Shown here piece after piece: positions 50,717 to 58,740 of a DNA stretch of 64,000 nt (positions within the stretch are counted from its first letter, which is position 1; every line of letters begins with the position of its first letter). The notes under the pieces are model-generated. The model searched no databases and was not told the DNA's origin. It saw only the letters and a list, made by a program, of their open reading frames with translations. Location: assembly GCA_018433865.1 (NCBI GenBank), contig JAHDQJ010000026.1:22486-86485 (forward strand). Reading direction: 5' to 3'. This stretch comes from Spirochaetales bacterium (lineage in GTDB: Bacteria; Spirochaetota; Spirochaetia; Sphaerochaetales; Sphaerochaetaceae). The translations under genes were made by a program, and so were the position numbers.

Positions 50717-51412
50717 ATGGCTGGTAGACACTCACGGATGTGTTTCATCATGACCCTCTCCCTCATCATGGTGCTCACACCGGTATGTGGTGCCGAGGTT
50801 TGCGACAGCAGCGAGGTGCCTCCGTTCGATCGCGCACTGATGTTTCCCTACTCGAAACCGCTCTCGCTTGTCAGCGATGTGACCCAATCGATTTCCGTGC
50901 TCGCTCCAGCGCTTTTCGCACTCGCGGCTCCCACCTCGGATTGGGTCGGCATCGCGATGCTGTACGGAGCATCATCGGTGCTCTCCTTCGGAACGAGGAC
51001 ATTGCTGAAGAGTACGATCGATCGCAGCCGACCATATACGTATGCTGTGGATCCGCCGACAGCTCCTCCGATAGGTGAGTACGATCACGATCGCTCGTTC
51101 CCCTCAGGACACACGATCATGGCTTTCACCGGTGCCGCGTTCACCCACACGCTCTTTGCCTTGCGCTATCCGGAAAGCCGGTGGCGCATGCCGGTCACCA
51201 GCGCGGCATGGACTTTCGCGGCAGCGACTGCCATACTGCGTGTCGCGAGTGGCAACCACTTTGTCACCGATGTGCTCGCGGGTGCGGCGATCGGGACGTT
51301 CTTCGGGGCGGTGGTCCCGTATATGGCCTCCCGTTCCGATTACATGTGGAAGCGGGATAACGTGAGCATGTACATAGGACCGACAGCAGTGGCGCTGCAT
51401 GTGAGATACTGA
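50717..51412 (+). CDS. Membrane-associated PAP2-family phosphatase
   Basis: 231 aa from ATG 50717 after GGGAGGA, with a signal-like hydrophobic start (MCFIMTLSLIMVLTPVCGAE). The three catalytic blocks are KSTIDRSRPY (KxxxxxxRP), SFPSGHTIMA (PSGH) and RVASGNHFVTDVLAG (SRxxxxxHxxxD with Ala-Ser-Gly variation, His and Asp kept). Such enzymes dephosphorylate lipid phosphates such as phosphatidic acid or undecaprenyl diphosphate at the outer face of the inner membrane. It precedes the 4-epimerase gene by 38 bases, but a metabolic link is not obvious. Confidence 0.86.
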   Translation: MAGRHSRMCFIMTLSLIMVLTPVCGAEVCDSSEVPPFDRALMFPYSKPLSLVSDVTQSISVLAPALFALAAPTSDWVGIAMLYGASSVLSFGTRTLLKSTIDRSRPYTYAVDPPTAPPIGEYDHDRSFPSGHTIMAFTGAAFTHTLFALRYPESRWRMPVTSAAWTFAAATAILRVASGNHFVTDVLAGAAIGTFFGAVVPYMASRSDYMWKRDNVSMYIGPTAVALHVRY

Positions 51413-51450
51413 GCATGACAGGGATGGAAGATTCCGGGAGGAGACATCGT

Positions 51451-52146
51451 ATGGGACGTTTTGAGGCATTGAAGCAAGCGGTATGGGAAGCGAACATGGA
51501 GATTCCCCGTCGAAATCTGGCACTGTTCACGTGGGGCAACGTCTCCGCGATCGACCGTGGAGAGGGAGTCTTCGCGATCAAGCCGTCGGGGGTCCCGTAT
51601 GAGACGCTGAAGGCGGACGATATCGTAGTGGTGGACTTGGAGGGAAAGACTGTCGAAGGATCGCTGAATCCTTCGAGCGACATGAAGACCCATCTTGTCC
51701 TCTACAACGCCTTCGAGAAGATTGGGGGAATCACCCATACCCACTCGCCGCACGCTGTAGGCTGGGCACAGGCGTGCAAGCCGGTGCCGGTGTTCGGCAC
51801 CACACATGCAGACCACAGCCACCTGGCGATTCCTTGCACACCGATGATGGGCAAGGATCAGGTGGAAGGCAATTATGAGCATGAGACGGGGGTGCTCATC
51901 ACCAAGGTGTTCGAGCACATCAACTATGCCGAGCAACCGATGGTGCTCGTCGCAGGTCACGGACCGTTCGCCTGGGGCAAGGATGCCGCGAACTCAGTCT
52001 ACAACGCGGTGGTGCTGGAGGAGATCTGCAAGATGGCTTGGATCACATTGGGTGTCAATCCTCACGCACAACAATTGCCTGACTACCTGAGAGAGAAGCA
52101 TTATCAGCGGAAACACGGTCCGAATGCCTACTACGGACAAAAGTAA
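51451..52146 (+). CDS. ulaF: L-ribulose-5-phosphate 4-epimerase (AraD/UlaF/SgbE family)
   Basis: 231 aa from ATG 51451 (GGGAGGAG in front), the standard family length. Class II aldolase-fold zinc site: HTHSPHAVGWAQ supplies two His and AGHGPFAWGKDAANSVYNAV the third. TWGNVSAIDR, KPSGVPYE and SSDMKTHLVLY bind phosphate and substrate. It converts L-ribulose 5-phosphate to D-xylulose 5-phosphate. It is separated from the UlaE gene by the GyrI-like and PAP2 genes, so the pathway genes are close but not strictly one operon. AraD and UlaF cannot be told apart by eye. Confidence 0.88.
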   Translation: MGRFEALKQAVWEANMEIPRRNLALFTWGNVSAIDRGEGVFAIKPSGVPYETLKADDIVVVDLEGKTVEGSLNPSSDMKTHLVLYNAFEKIGGITHTHSPHAVGWAQACKPVPVFGTTHADHSHLAIPCTPMMGKDQVEGNYEHETGVLITKVFEHINYAEQPMVLVAGHGPFAWGKDAANSVYNAVVLEEICKMAWITLGVNPHAQQLPDYLREKHYQRKHGPNAYYGQK

Positions 52147-52156
52147 GCGAGAGGTC

Positions 52157-53341
52157 TCAGAGCAGATTCAGGTAGGATCGGATGATCTGCCCACACGGAT
52201 TTTCATGGACCCGTGTGACCTGCATCTCCCTGCGTGCGTTATCCGGTGAATCGGAGGCATGCGCGGTATTGACCATGATGCTGCTGCCGAACTCCCTGCG
52301 TACCGTGCCGCCAGGTGCCTTGCTCGGATCGGTAGGTCCGAGGACCTCACGGATCTTCCTGCACGCATCAACCCCTTCGTACACCATGATCAGGCACTTG
52401 ACCGATCCGGGTTGCACCATCTGCTCCAGCGGGCAAGCGGACGGTTTCTGCCCGCTCATGAACTCGATGATCTGTTCGAACTGGTCGTACGCGTACTCGG
52501 TGCCGACCGTCTTGGTCAGGACCTCCTGGGTATCAGATGAGAGGTGAATCTTGAATTCCGCTTCGATCGCATCCTTCGCACTTCTGCCGATGATGGGGGA
52601 GAGCTTGTCCTTGAGGGCTTCCTTCACCGGTCCGTAGAACTCAAGAGCCTCGGAGATCGACATCCTGTGGACCTTCATCGCGATGATGCGCAATCCTGTC
52701 CTGCTGAACATGTCGATGATCGAGCCCGGTTTCGATGAGGCGAACTTCCAGTTGTCAGGCTTGATGATCACGAGGGTCCGTTCGACGCGTTCCGGTGCGT
52801 CATATACCATGTTCTCCACGATATTCGGTTGACCTGGCAACCATGAGGCGAAGAGATTCAACACCAGATTGGCATTCGTCTGGTTGCGCGGAGTCAAGAC
52901 CGCAGGTTCGAAGTAGGAGACCTTCTTGGCATCCTTGCGATCCATGATCAGATCAGCATAGGTATCCCGGATGGTCTCTCCCGTGACCGATTCGACGCTC
53001 CGGTTCTCCGGGTAAAGGGCTCCACAGATATCACTGAGCTTCTTGTATGCATCCTGGCCTCGGAAAAGCAGGAGCAACGAGCGGTGTGGACGACCGCCTG
53101 AGGGTCCGAGGTTTCGCTCGACATACGATGCCAGCAACTCTGAGGCTCCGGGATTCCTCGGATCGGACTGACGGCGGAAAATGGAAGCATATGAGCTGAC
53201 GAACTGATCGTCCGCAGCGAATATCTGGGCTCCGACCAGTTCAAGGTCAAGCCTGCTCAACAAGCGGCTGACGACTCCGCCGGTCCTGCTCTTCGCAATG
53301 GTATAGGGAGTTACGATGACATATGAGAGGGTATGGTCCAT
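52157..53341 (-). CDS. Double-domain nucleoside-diphosphate-kinase-like protein
   Basis: 394 aa from ATG 53341 (AAGGAG ahead); an open frame further upstream runs through the EamA gene and is not used. Two NDK-like units are joined in tandem. The first (about 1-185) starts SYVIVTPYTIAKSRTG but has no catalytic His motif. The second starts RTLVIIKPDNWKF and carries GPTDPSKAPGGTVRREFGSS and NTAHASDSPDNA with the phosphorylated His at about 361 (family consensus NxxHGSDS). NDK balances nucleoside triphosphates; single-domain enzymes are about 140-150 aa. The long insert and degenerate first unit suggest an additional regulatory role. Confidence 0.82.
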   Translation of the reverse strand: MDHTLSYVIVTPYTIAKSRTGGVVSRLLSRLDLELVGAQIFAADDQFVSSYASIFRRQSDPRNPGASELLASYVERNLGPSGGRPHRSLLLLFRGQDAYKKLSDICGALYPENRSVESVTGETIRDTYADLIMDRKDAKKVSYFEPAVLTPRNQTNANLVLNLFASWLPGQPNIVENMVYDAPERVERTLVIIKPDNWKFASSKPGSIIDMFSRTGLRIIAMKVHRMSISEALEFYGPVKEALKDKLSPIIGRSAKDAIEAEFKIHLSSDTQEVLTKTVGTEYAYDQFEQIIEFMSGQKPSACPLEQMVQPGSVKCLIMVYEGVDACRKIREVLGPTDPSKAPGGTVRREFGSSIMVNTAHASDSPDNARREMQVTRVHENPCGQIIRSYLNLL

Positions 53342-53397
53342 CAGAGCTGCTCCTTGTGTGGTTTTCATGATAGTCCGGATATACCTCTTTGTCCATC

Positions 53398-54303
53398 TCA
53401 GATGAAAAGGAGGACCGAGCCTGCGACGGCGATGACCGTTCCGACAACCGCACCGGTAGCGATCTTCCGCTTCATGACGAAACGTTCGAGCGGGAGCAGC
53501 ATGATCGGGGTGAGTTGCGAGAGTGTGGTCACGACCCCTACCGGAGCCATTTTCAAGGCTTGGAGATTCAGGATGATGCCGAGTACGGGTCCGATGATCG
53601 CCGCCATCAGGATAAGCAGCAGGGCCTTGTGACCCGCCTTCCCGGAAAATCGTGCGAAATCGGAGATGAAGGAACGGCGAGCCGCGGCGAATATGGCCAA
53701 CGCGACCAAGCCGAACGCGAGCCGTACGACATTCGTGGAGACCGCGGAGATTCCCTCGGTCATTCCGGCATCTACTGCCACGTAGGCCAGTGCTTGGGTA
53801 ACGGAACCACCGAGTGCGATGGCAATGCCCTTCGCGACCATCCTCCGGGTTCCTCCCTCCTTGCCCCCGCGATCGGCAAGCACCACCCATGCGACACCGA
53901 TAAGAGTCACCACGATGCCTGATACTTGCAATGTGCTGAGACTCTCGTCCGCGACGAACCGGGCCAACAGTGCGCTGATGAGCGGGCTGGTCGTCATCAG
54001 CACCATCGTCTGCCGTGCTCCGATGTGGACGAATGAGCTGAAAATGAAGAGGTCGGCGATACAGAATCCCAGCACTCCCGAAAGCCCGATGAGCAAGAAT
54101 GCCCGTACGTCCATGTCGATCGGGAAAAGGGAACCTTCGAATACGAGATGCACCAGCATCATCAAGGGGAGGGCGATCCAGAGCCGGACATGGGCGGTGG
54201 TGTTGGAACTGACCTGCGCACCGACATGGGCGTAGATCAGTGAATTCTGTGCCCAGCAGAGGGCAGTGACCAACGCGAGCAGCTGGCCTATCAAGGTTTC
54301 CAT
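53398..54303 (-). CDS. EamA-family (DMT superfamily) transporter
   Basis: A 301-aa inner-membrane protein with ten predicted helices in two EamA repeats (about 5-145 and 155-300), beginning LIGQLLALVTALCWAQNSLI. The family exports or imports amino acids, purines, sugars or other metabolites. The substrate cannot be read from sequence. ATG 54303 has no strong ribosome site. It is followed 57 bases later by the NDK-like gene on the same strand. Confidence 0.88.
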   Translation of the reverse strand: METLIGQLLALVTALCWAQNSLIYAHVGAQVSSNTTAHVRLWIALPLMMLVHLVFEGSLFPIDMDVRAFLLIGLSGVLGFCIADLFIFSSFVHIGARQTMVLMTTSPLISALLARFVADESLSTLQVSGIVVTLIGVAWVVLADRGGKEGGTRRMVAKGIAIALGGSVTQALAYVAVDAGMTEGISAVSTNVVRLAFGLVALAIFAAARRSFISDFARFSGKAGHKALLLILMAAIIGPVLGIILNLQALKMAPVGVVTTLSQLTPIMLLPLERFVMKRKIATGAVVGTVIAVAGSVLLFI

Positions 54304-54466
54304 GGCATGACTATCGCAAATTATCGACCGGCTGTACAAGATGCATGATATCTTCGGATTGACGTTTTTTGACGGTTCCAGCGGCATCCTCCACTGTGAT
54401 ATATCATGTTTGAGGTTTACAGCCCGACAAGAGCATTGTAGTCTTGTGACACAGGGGAGGGATGTC

Positions 54467-55048
54467 ATGTTCACAAGCGGAAAGACATGGATTTGGTCTC
54501 ACGAGCCTGAACACAGGTGGCACGATGATGCGCTTACGTTGAAAACTCAGTCAGGTACCGATTTTTGGCAGGGAACGCACTATGGATTCAGAAGGGATGA
54601 TGGACATTGTCTCCTCACCGATGTGGAACAGGATTTCTCCCTCGTCGTCCGGTGTTCGTTCACGCCTGCCAACCGGTATGACCAAGGCGGGGTAATGGTC
54701 CGGATCGATGCGGAGAACTGGATCAAGATCGGTATCGAAGCCGAGTCGAAAAGCGTGAGCCGTCTCGGTTCCGTGGTGACCAATCTCGGCTATTCCGACT
54801 GGGCGACGCAAGATATCGATGCGGCGATCCGAAGGATGTGGTACCGGGTCCAGGGAAAGGGTCCGGATGTCCTGATCGAGTGTTCCGAGACTGGCAAGAG
54901 TTGGAACCAGATGCGGATCACCCATTTGCATGCGTATCCCGGCCGTCTTTCGATCGGTGTATATGCATGCTCTCCCTCGCAAGGCGACGGCTGTGAGGTG
55001 ACGTTCGACCACCTGCACATCGGAGAACGACTGTGGGAGGATGAATAG
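54467..55048 (+). CDS. DUF1349 (concanavalin-like fold) protein
   Basis: 193 aa from ATG 54467 after GGGAGGG. Characteristic DUF1349 features are a FWQGTHYGFRRDDGHCL block, then DFSLVVRCSFTPANRYDQGG, VMVRIDAENWIKIGIE, WYRVQGKGPDVLIECS and RLSIGVYACSP. The fold is a beta-sandwich like that of yeast Ree1 (regulator of enolase). Members are cytoplasmic and their activity is unknown; glycan or sugar binding has been suggested. It is not part of an operon. Confidence 0.85.
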   Translation: MFTSGKTWIWSHEPEHRWHDDALTLKTQSGTDFWQGTHYGFRRDDGHCLLTDVEQDFSLVVRCSFTPANRYDQGGVMVRIDAENWIKIGIEAESKSVSRLGSVVTNLGYSDWATQDIDAAIRRMWYRVQGKGPDVLIECSETGKSWNQMRITHLHAYPGRLSIGVYACSPSQGDGCEVTFDHLHIGERLWEDE

Positions 55049-55054
55049 GACGGC

Positions 55055-55083
55055 TTGCACGGTTCGTTCCGATTTGCTATATA
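55055..55083 (+). promoter_or_regulatory. Promoter of the GNAT gene, leaderless
   Basis: TTGCAC (55055-55060), a 17-base spacer and extended -10 TGCTATATA (55075-55083). The expected transcription start falls on or next to ATG 55090, and no ribosome site precedes it. Confidence 0.6.
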
Positions 55084-55089
55084 CAGACC

Positions 55090-55950
55090 ATGCACATGAT
55101 GAATTTGTCCCACGTTCCGTTGGAGACCCTCCGCATGACCTTCGAGGAGGCGTTCAGCGATTATGAGTTGCCGGTACGGATCCCGATGGAGAGCTTTCGG
55201 GAGATGATGCGGGGTAGGGACCTGAAGACCGAACGGTCGATCGGGTGTTTCGATGATGATCGCCTGGTCGGCTTCATCCTTTGCGGATACCGCGAGGATG
55301 CAAACGGGCCGATTCTCTACGATGGAGGAACCGGAGTGGTTCCCTCCCACAGAGGAAAGCATCTTGCCAGTGATATGCTCGGGCAGCTTCTTCGGGAGTG
55401 TCGCGTACAGCATATCCGTCGCTTCGTGCTTGAGGTCCTTGAGCACAACGTGAAGGCTCAGGCACTCTATGAGAAAGCGGGGTTTGCCAAGAATCGCTTC
55501 TTGCGGTGTTTCAGGACAGACAAATCGCTCGTACCCTATGCATCTGCGCAATCATGTTGTCATCTGGAACCGTTGGACAGAAGCACGTATGCCAACACGG
55601 ACCACCGCTCACTTACCTCTTTCATCCCCTCTTGGCAAAACGATGTTTCCTCCGTGCTCAACAATTGGGAACAATACGCAGGACTCTCTGTCATGCGCGA
55701 CGGGAACATCGTGGGGTATGGCCTGGTCCATCGGATCAAGGGCGATATCCCCCAGCTTGCGGTGAGCGATGATGCGGATGCTTCGTGCATGTTCGCTCTG
55801 TTGGTCCACACCCTCTGTTGTCTCACCGAAGCGCGGACGCTCTCGATGCTCAACGTCGAAGCCGGAAGCACCTTGGACCGGCTGCTGGAAAAAGCCGGCT
55901 GGGAAAACCATGTGAACCAACATGAGATGCTCTGGGAGGATCGTACCTAG
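55090..55950 (+). CDS. GNAT-family N-acetyltransferase
   Basis: 286 aa, about twice a single GNAT domain. The first domain has the FEEAFSDYELPVRIPMESF start, GFILCGYRED, the acetyl-CoA loop GVVPSHRGKHLASDML (RxGK form) and FVLEVLEHNVKAQALYEKAG. The second half (about 155-286) is a weaker GNAT-like unit with LNVEAGSTLDRLLEKAG. It acetylates an amine of unknown identity. The start at 55090 is supported by the promoter placed directly in front of it. The stop overlaps the convergent FAH gene by 4 bases. Confidence 0.85.
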   Translation: MHMMNLSHVPLETLRMTFEEAFSDYELPVRIPMESFREMMRGRDLKTERSIGCFDDDRLVGFILCGYREDANGPILYDGGTGVVPSHRGKHLASDMLGQLLRECRVQHIRRFVLEVLEHNVKAQALYEKAGFAKNRFLRCFRTDKSLVPYASAQSCCHLEPLDRSTYANTDHRSLTSFIPSWQNDVSSVLNNWEQYAGLSVMRDGNIVGYGLVHRIKGDIPQLAVSDDADASCMFALLVHTLCCLTEARTLSMLNVEAGSTLDRLLEKAGWENHVNQHEMLWEDRT

Positions 55951-56702
55951 GCGGTGACCGTATTGCGCAGGGTACCGATCCCTTCGATTTCCACCTCGAC
56001 CACATCTCCCGGTTTCATCGGACCGATACCCGACGGTGTTCCGGTGAGGATCACATCCCCAGGATAGAGCGTCATGATGTGACTCAGGTAACTCACCAGG
56101 AAGTGGCAGGAGAACAAGAGGTTTCGCGTATTTGATCGTTGGCGCACTTCGCCGTTGAGCCTGCATTCGATTGCCAGGGCGGAAGGATCCACATCGGTAC
56201 TGATCGCGGGTCCGATGGGCATGAATGTGTCGAACCCCTTGGCAACAGTCCACTGACCATCCGGCGGTTGCAGGTCCCGTGCGGTGACATCGTTTGCACA
56301 CGTGTAGCCGAGAATATGGGAAGCCGCCTCCTCCTTTGCGATCTTCTTGGTGAGCCGTCCGATCACGATTGCCAGTTCCCCCTCATAATCGACGCGCTTC
56401 GAGAGTGCAGGGTAGACGATCGACGCATAAGGACCGATGGTGCACCCCGTCGGCTTGATGAAGACTACCGGATTTTTCGGAACCTGTGCGTGGATCTCTT
56501 CCGCGTGGTCCCGATAGTTAAGCCCGATGCAGACCCCTTTCGTAGGAATGCAGGGACTGAGCAGATGCACCGAATCCAATGCATAGGTGTCGTTGGAGAG
56601 CACGAATCCATCGAAGGGCGTACCGTCCATCGGTCGAACGCGTCCGGCTTCCAAGATACCGTATGCGGTGGTACCTGCGTGGCTGAAACGTACGTATCGC
56701 AT
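55947..56702 (-). CDS. Fumarylacetoacetate-hydrolase-family protein (FAHD1-like)
   Basis: A 251-aa protein. Landmarks are CIGLNYRDHAEEIHA, PVVFIKPTGCTIGPY, VDYEGELAIVIGR (two metal Glu), GYTCANDVTARDLQ (metal Asp) and GDVILTGTPSGIG. FAHD1-type enzymes are acylpyruvate hydrolases and/or oxaloacetate decarboxylases; plant and bacterial relatives hydrate or isomerise homoprotocatechuate products. The N-terminal 50 residues (RYVRFSHAGTTAYGILEAGR) are also typical. Cytoplasmic, Mg-dependent. Confidence 0.92.
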   Translation of the reverse strand: MRYVRFSHAGTTAYGILEAGRVRPMDGTPFDGFVLSNDTYALDSVHLLSPCIPTKGVCIGLNYRDHAEEIHAQVPKNPVVFIKPTGCTIGPYASIVYPALSKRVDYEGELAIVIGRLTKKIAKEEAASHILGYTCANDVTARDLQPPDGQWTVAKGFDTFMPIGPAISTDVDPSALAIECRLNGEVRQRSNTRNLLFSCHFLVSYLSHIMTLYPGDVILTGTPSGIGPMKPGDVVEVEIEGIGTLRNTVTA

Positions 56703-56790
56703 GCCTTTCTCCTTGTATTGAGTCTAGCACGTGCTGTTTCGGTTGCCAACTGAGAAGCTGTCTCCCTATACTGACGAGGGAGGCGAACGG

Positions 56791-57309
56791 ATGGATGTGA
56801 AACAAGCCTTGAAGAGGTATATGGGCCAACCGACGGCTTTCCGGACAGCCTTCGCAGCATTCCTCTATCTGTTGATGGCTACCCGGGTTTTCGGGTTGCT
56901 TGCCATCGAGTCGGACAATCTGATCGACTTGCGTCTGTTCTTCTCTCGGGAAACCTTCTTCGCGGTCATCGAAGGGCAGGCTGTGACGTGCAGGGATTGC
57001 CATCTTGCCTTTCACTTCATGGATTTGCTCTTCGTGCTTACGTTCTATCCCCTGTTGGCAGGTTTTGCCCGCAAGCTTTGCAGGGATACCAGATTCTTCG
57101 TCGTCTCTGCATTGCTTGCCGGCTTGATGGACCTCTCCGAGAATCTCGGAACCGATCTCTCATTGCTTTTGCATCCCCATCGCCATGGGATCCTCGCCAT
57201 GATGGTACAGATTGCCACCCCGCTCAAATTCGCACTCCTGGGGCTTGCACTTGCCGGGTCGCTCGTGATTGTCGGTCTCCGATACTTGCGACACCGCACT
57301 AGAGGGTGA
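56791..57309 (+). CDS. Four-helix membrane protein with a CXXCH motif
   Basis: 172 aa from ATG 56791 (GGGAGG in front; a TATACT -10 lies at 56765-56770). Four hydrophobic helices at about 18-38, 74-93, 100-118 and 138-162. After the basic start (KQALKRY) the first loop (39-73) should be periplasmic, and there it reads VTCRDCHLAF, an exact CXXCH (Cys67, Cys70, His71) as used to bind heme c covalently. No cytochrome c maturation genes are in the window, so heme attachment is unproven. A metal site or disulfide are alternatives. Family not recognised. Confidence 0.65.
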   Translation: MDVKQALKRYMGQPTAFRTAFAAFLYLLMATRVFGLLAIESDNLIDLRLFFSRETFFAVIEGQAVTCRDCHLAFHFMDLLFVLTFYPLLAGFARKLCRDTRFFVVSALLAGLMDLSENLGTDLSLLLHPHRHGILAMMVQIATPLKFALLGLALAGSLVIVGLRYLRHRTRG

Positions 57310-57347
57310 CTCTTGCCCATTCGTGACAAATAGCGTATTTTCGAAGC

Positions 57348-57998
57348 ATGCGATCCACTATACTGTTTGACCTTGACGGAACCTTGCTGGATACCTCACC
57401 GGGAATCTTCGAGTCAGCCAATCATACCATGCGTGCCATGGGGTTCAAGGAATTGCCCGATGCGCAGCTCAGGAAATTTGTCGGACCGCCGCTTGCCGCC
57501 TGTTTCCGTGTGGCGTGCGGCCTTGAGGAGCACCTTATTCCCACCGCATGTGACATCTATCGAGCGAAGTATGCTGCAGACAAGGCGATGTTCAAGGCCG
57601 AACCGTATCCCGGTATCATCGAGCTGCTGGATATGCTGCGAGCGAGAGGCCTGAGCCTGTCGATAGCCACGCTGAAGTTGGAGCCGTTGGCAATCACCAT
57701 CCTCGAACACTTCGGACTGGCTCCGTATTTTGAAACCGTCGCGGGTGCTGACAAGGACGGACTATTGACGAAAGCGGATATCATCGACATCGCACTCAAA
57801 CGCATGGGAGTCACTGACAGGTCACGAGCCCTCATGGTCGGTGACACACCCCATGACCAGGAAGGTGCGCGGATCGCGGGTGTCGATTTCATCGGTGTCG
57901 ACTGGGGGTTCGGATTCTCCAAGGGACACAAGGATACTGATGAATCCCACGTGCTCGCGATGATCGATGAACCGGCGGCCCTCCTGGAATATGTCTAG
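57348..57998 (+). CDS. HAD-superfamily phosphatase (phosphoglycolate phosphatase-like)
   Basis: A 216-aa protein. HAD motif I FDLDGTLLDT (7-16), a helical cap domain (about 17-80), motif II region SIATLKLEP with Thr in place of the more usual Asn, motif III Lys in LLTKADIIDIAL, and motif IV GDTPHDQEGARIAGVDFIGV followed by DWGFG. This is the Gph/PgmB-like subgroup; substrates include phosphoglycolate and sugar phosphates. It begins 38 bases after the membrane protein gene. Confidence 0.88.
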   Translation: MRSTILFDLDGTLLDTSPGIFESANHTMRAMGFKELPDAQLRKFVGPPLAACFRVACGLEEHLIPTACDIYRAKYAADKAMFKAEPYPGIIELLDMLRARGLSLSIATLKLEPLAITILEHFGLAPYFETVAGADKDGLLTKADIIDIALKRMGVTDRSRALMVGDTPHDQEGARIAGVDFIGVDWGFGFSKGHKDTDESHVLAMIDEPAALLEYV

Positions 57999-58074
57999 CC
58001 AACCGCATGCATCTCGCTGAGTCCCTCGCGGTTGATGATCGCCTTCTGAGTGCAAGGCTCTGCATCGTCGCCGA

Positions 58075-58605
58075 TCAGCCTACGGACGCTTCCTGTTGTG
58101 CCTGCGCGGCGAATTCAAGGCTTCGCATCTCATAGTTTTTCGTATTCCTCCGGATGTCATCGATCTCCTCTTCGGAAAGAGTCCTCACGACCTTGGCTGG
58201 CGAGCCTACGATCAATGAGCGGGGAGGGAAGTATTTCCGGGGCGGCACCAATGCCCCGGCGGCAACCAGGCACTCATCAGCGATCACCGCACCGTCCAAT
58301 ATGATCGATCCCATGCCCACCAGGCATCCGTTGCCGATAGTGCAAGCGTGGATGATAGCGCCGTGGCCAACGGTCACATCATTGCCGATCACTGTGGGCA
58401 ACTCAGTGTTCACATGCACCACTGCGTTGTCCTGGATGTTTGTCCGTTCCCCGATGGTCACCGAAGAGATGTCTCCACGGACCGTCGCGTTGAACCACAC
58501 GCTCGCCCCAGTTCCGAGCGTGACATCACCGATGATATCGGCACTCGGCGCGATATAGTACGCCTGCTCAACCGCAGGATGCTTTCCTTCATACGATAGG
58601 ATCAT
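58075..58605 (-). CDS. Gamma-class carbonic-anhydrase-like protein (left-handed beta-helix)
   Basis: 176 aa from ATG 58605 (GGAGGAAC ahead). Hexapeptide-repeat sequence runs from about 22 to 140 (IIGDVTLGTGASVWFNATVR, RTNIQDNAVVHVN, IGNDVTVGHGAIIHACTIGN, GCLVGMGSIILDGAVI), including the three zinc His (in VVHV and in GHGAIIHA). A C-terminal helix follows. The group includes YrdA, PaaY and Cam; many members show weak carbonic anhydrase activity or unknown roles. Start choice agrees with the usual 170-180 aa length. Confidence 0.9.
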   Translation of the reverse strand: MILSYEGKHPAVEQAYYIAPSADIIGDVTLGTGASVWFNATVRGDISSVTIGERTNIQDNAVVHVNTELPTVIGNDVTVGHGAIIHACTIGNGCLVGMGSIILDGAVIADECLVAAGALVPPRKYFPPRSLIVGSPAKVVRTLSEEEIDDIRRNTKNYEMRSLEFAAQAQQEASVG

Positions 58606-58740
58606 GGTTGTTCCTCCAGCTTCACCAAACATAGTGAATCGCCGAGGGAATGGCAATCGGAGTGGATGCAATACTTCATGAAGCCGATTGCAGGACCGGC
58701 CGGAACCACAGGGGCTGCCTCCGGCCGATAGCAAGGCTCG

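Noticed and set aside
39583..52146. L-ascorbate (Ula) or 2,3-diketogulonate (Yia/Sgb) pathway
   Set aside because: No UlaG lactonase, UlaD/SgbH decarboxylase, PTS or YiaK reductase gene is present, and the importer is an ABC system.
53342..53890. N-terminal extension of the NDK-like frame
   Set aside because: It runs antisense-free but inside the EamA gene region and is Arg/Gly/His-rich; ATG 53341 has a good ribosome site and begins with the NDK fold.
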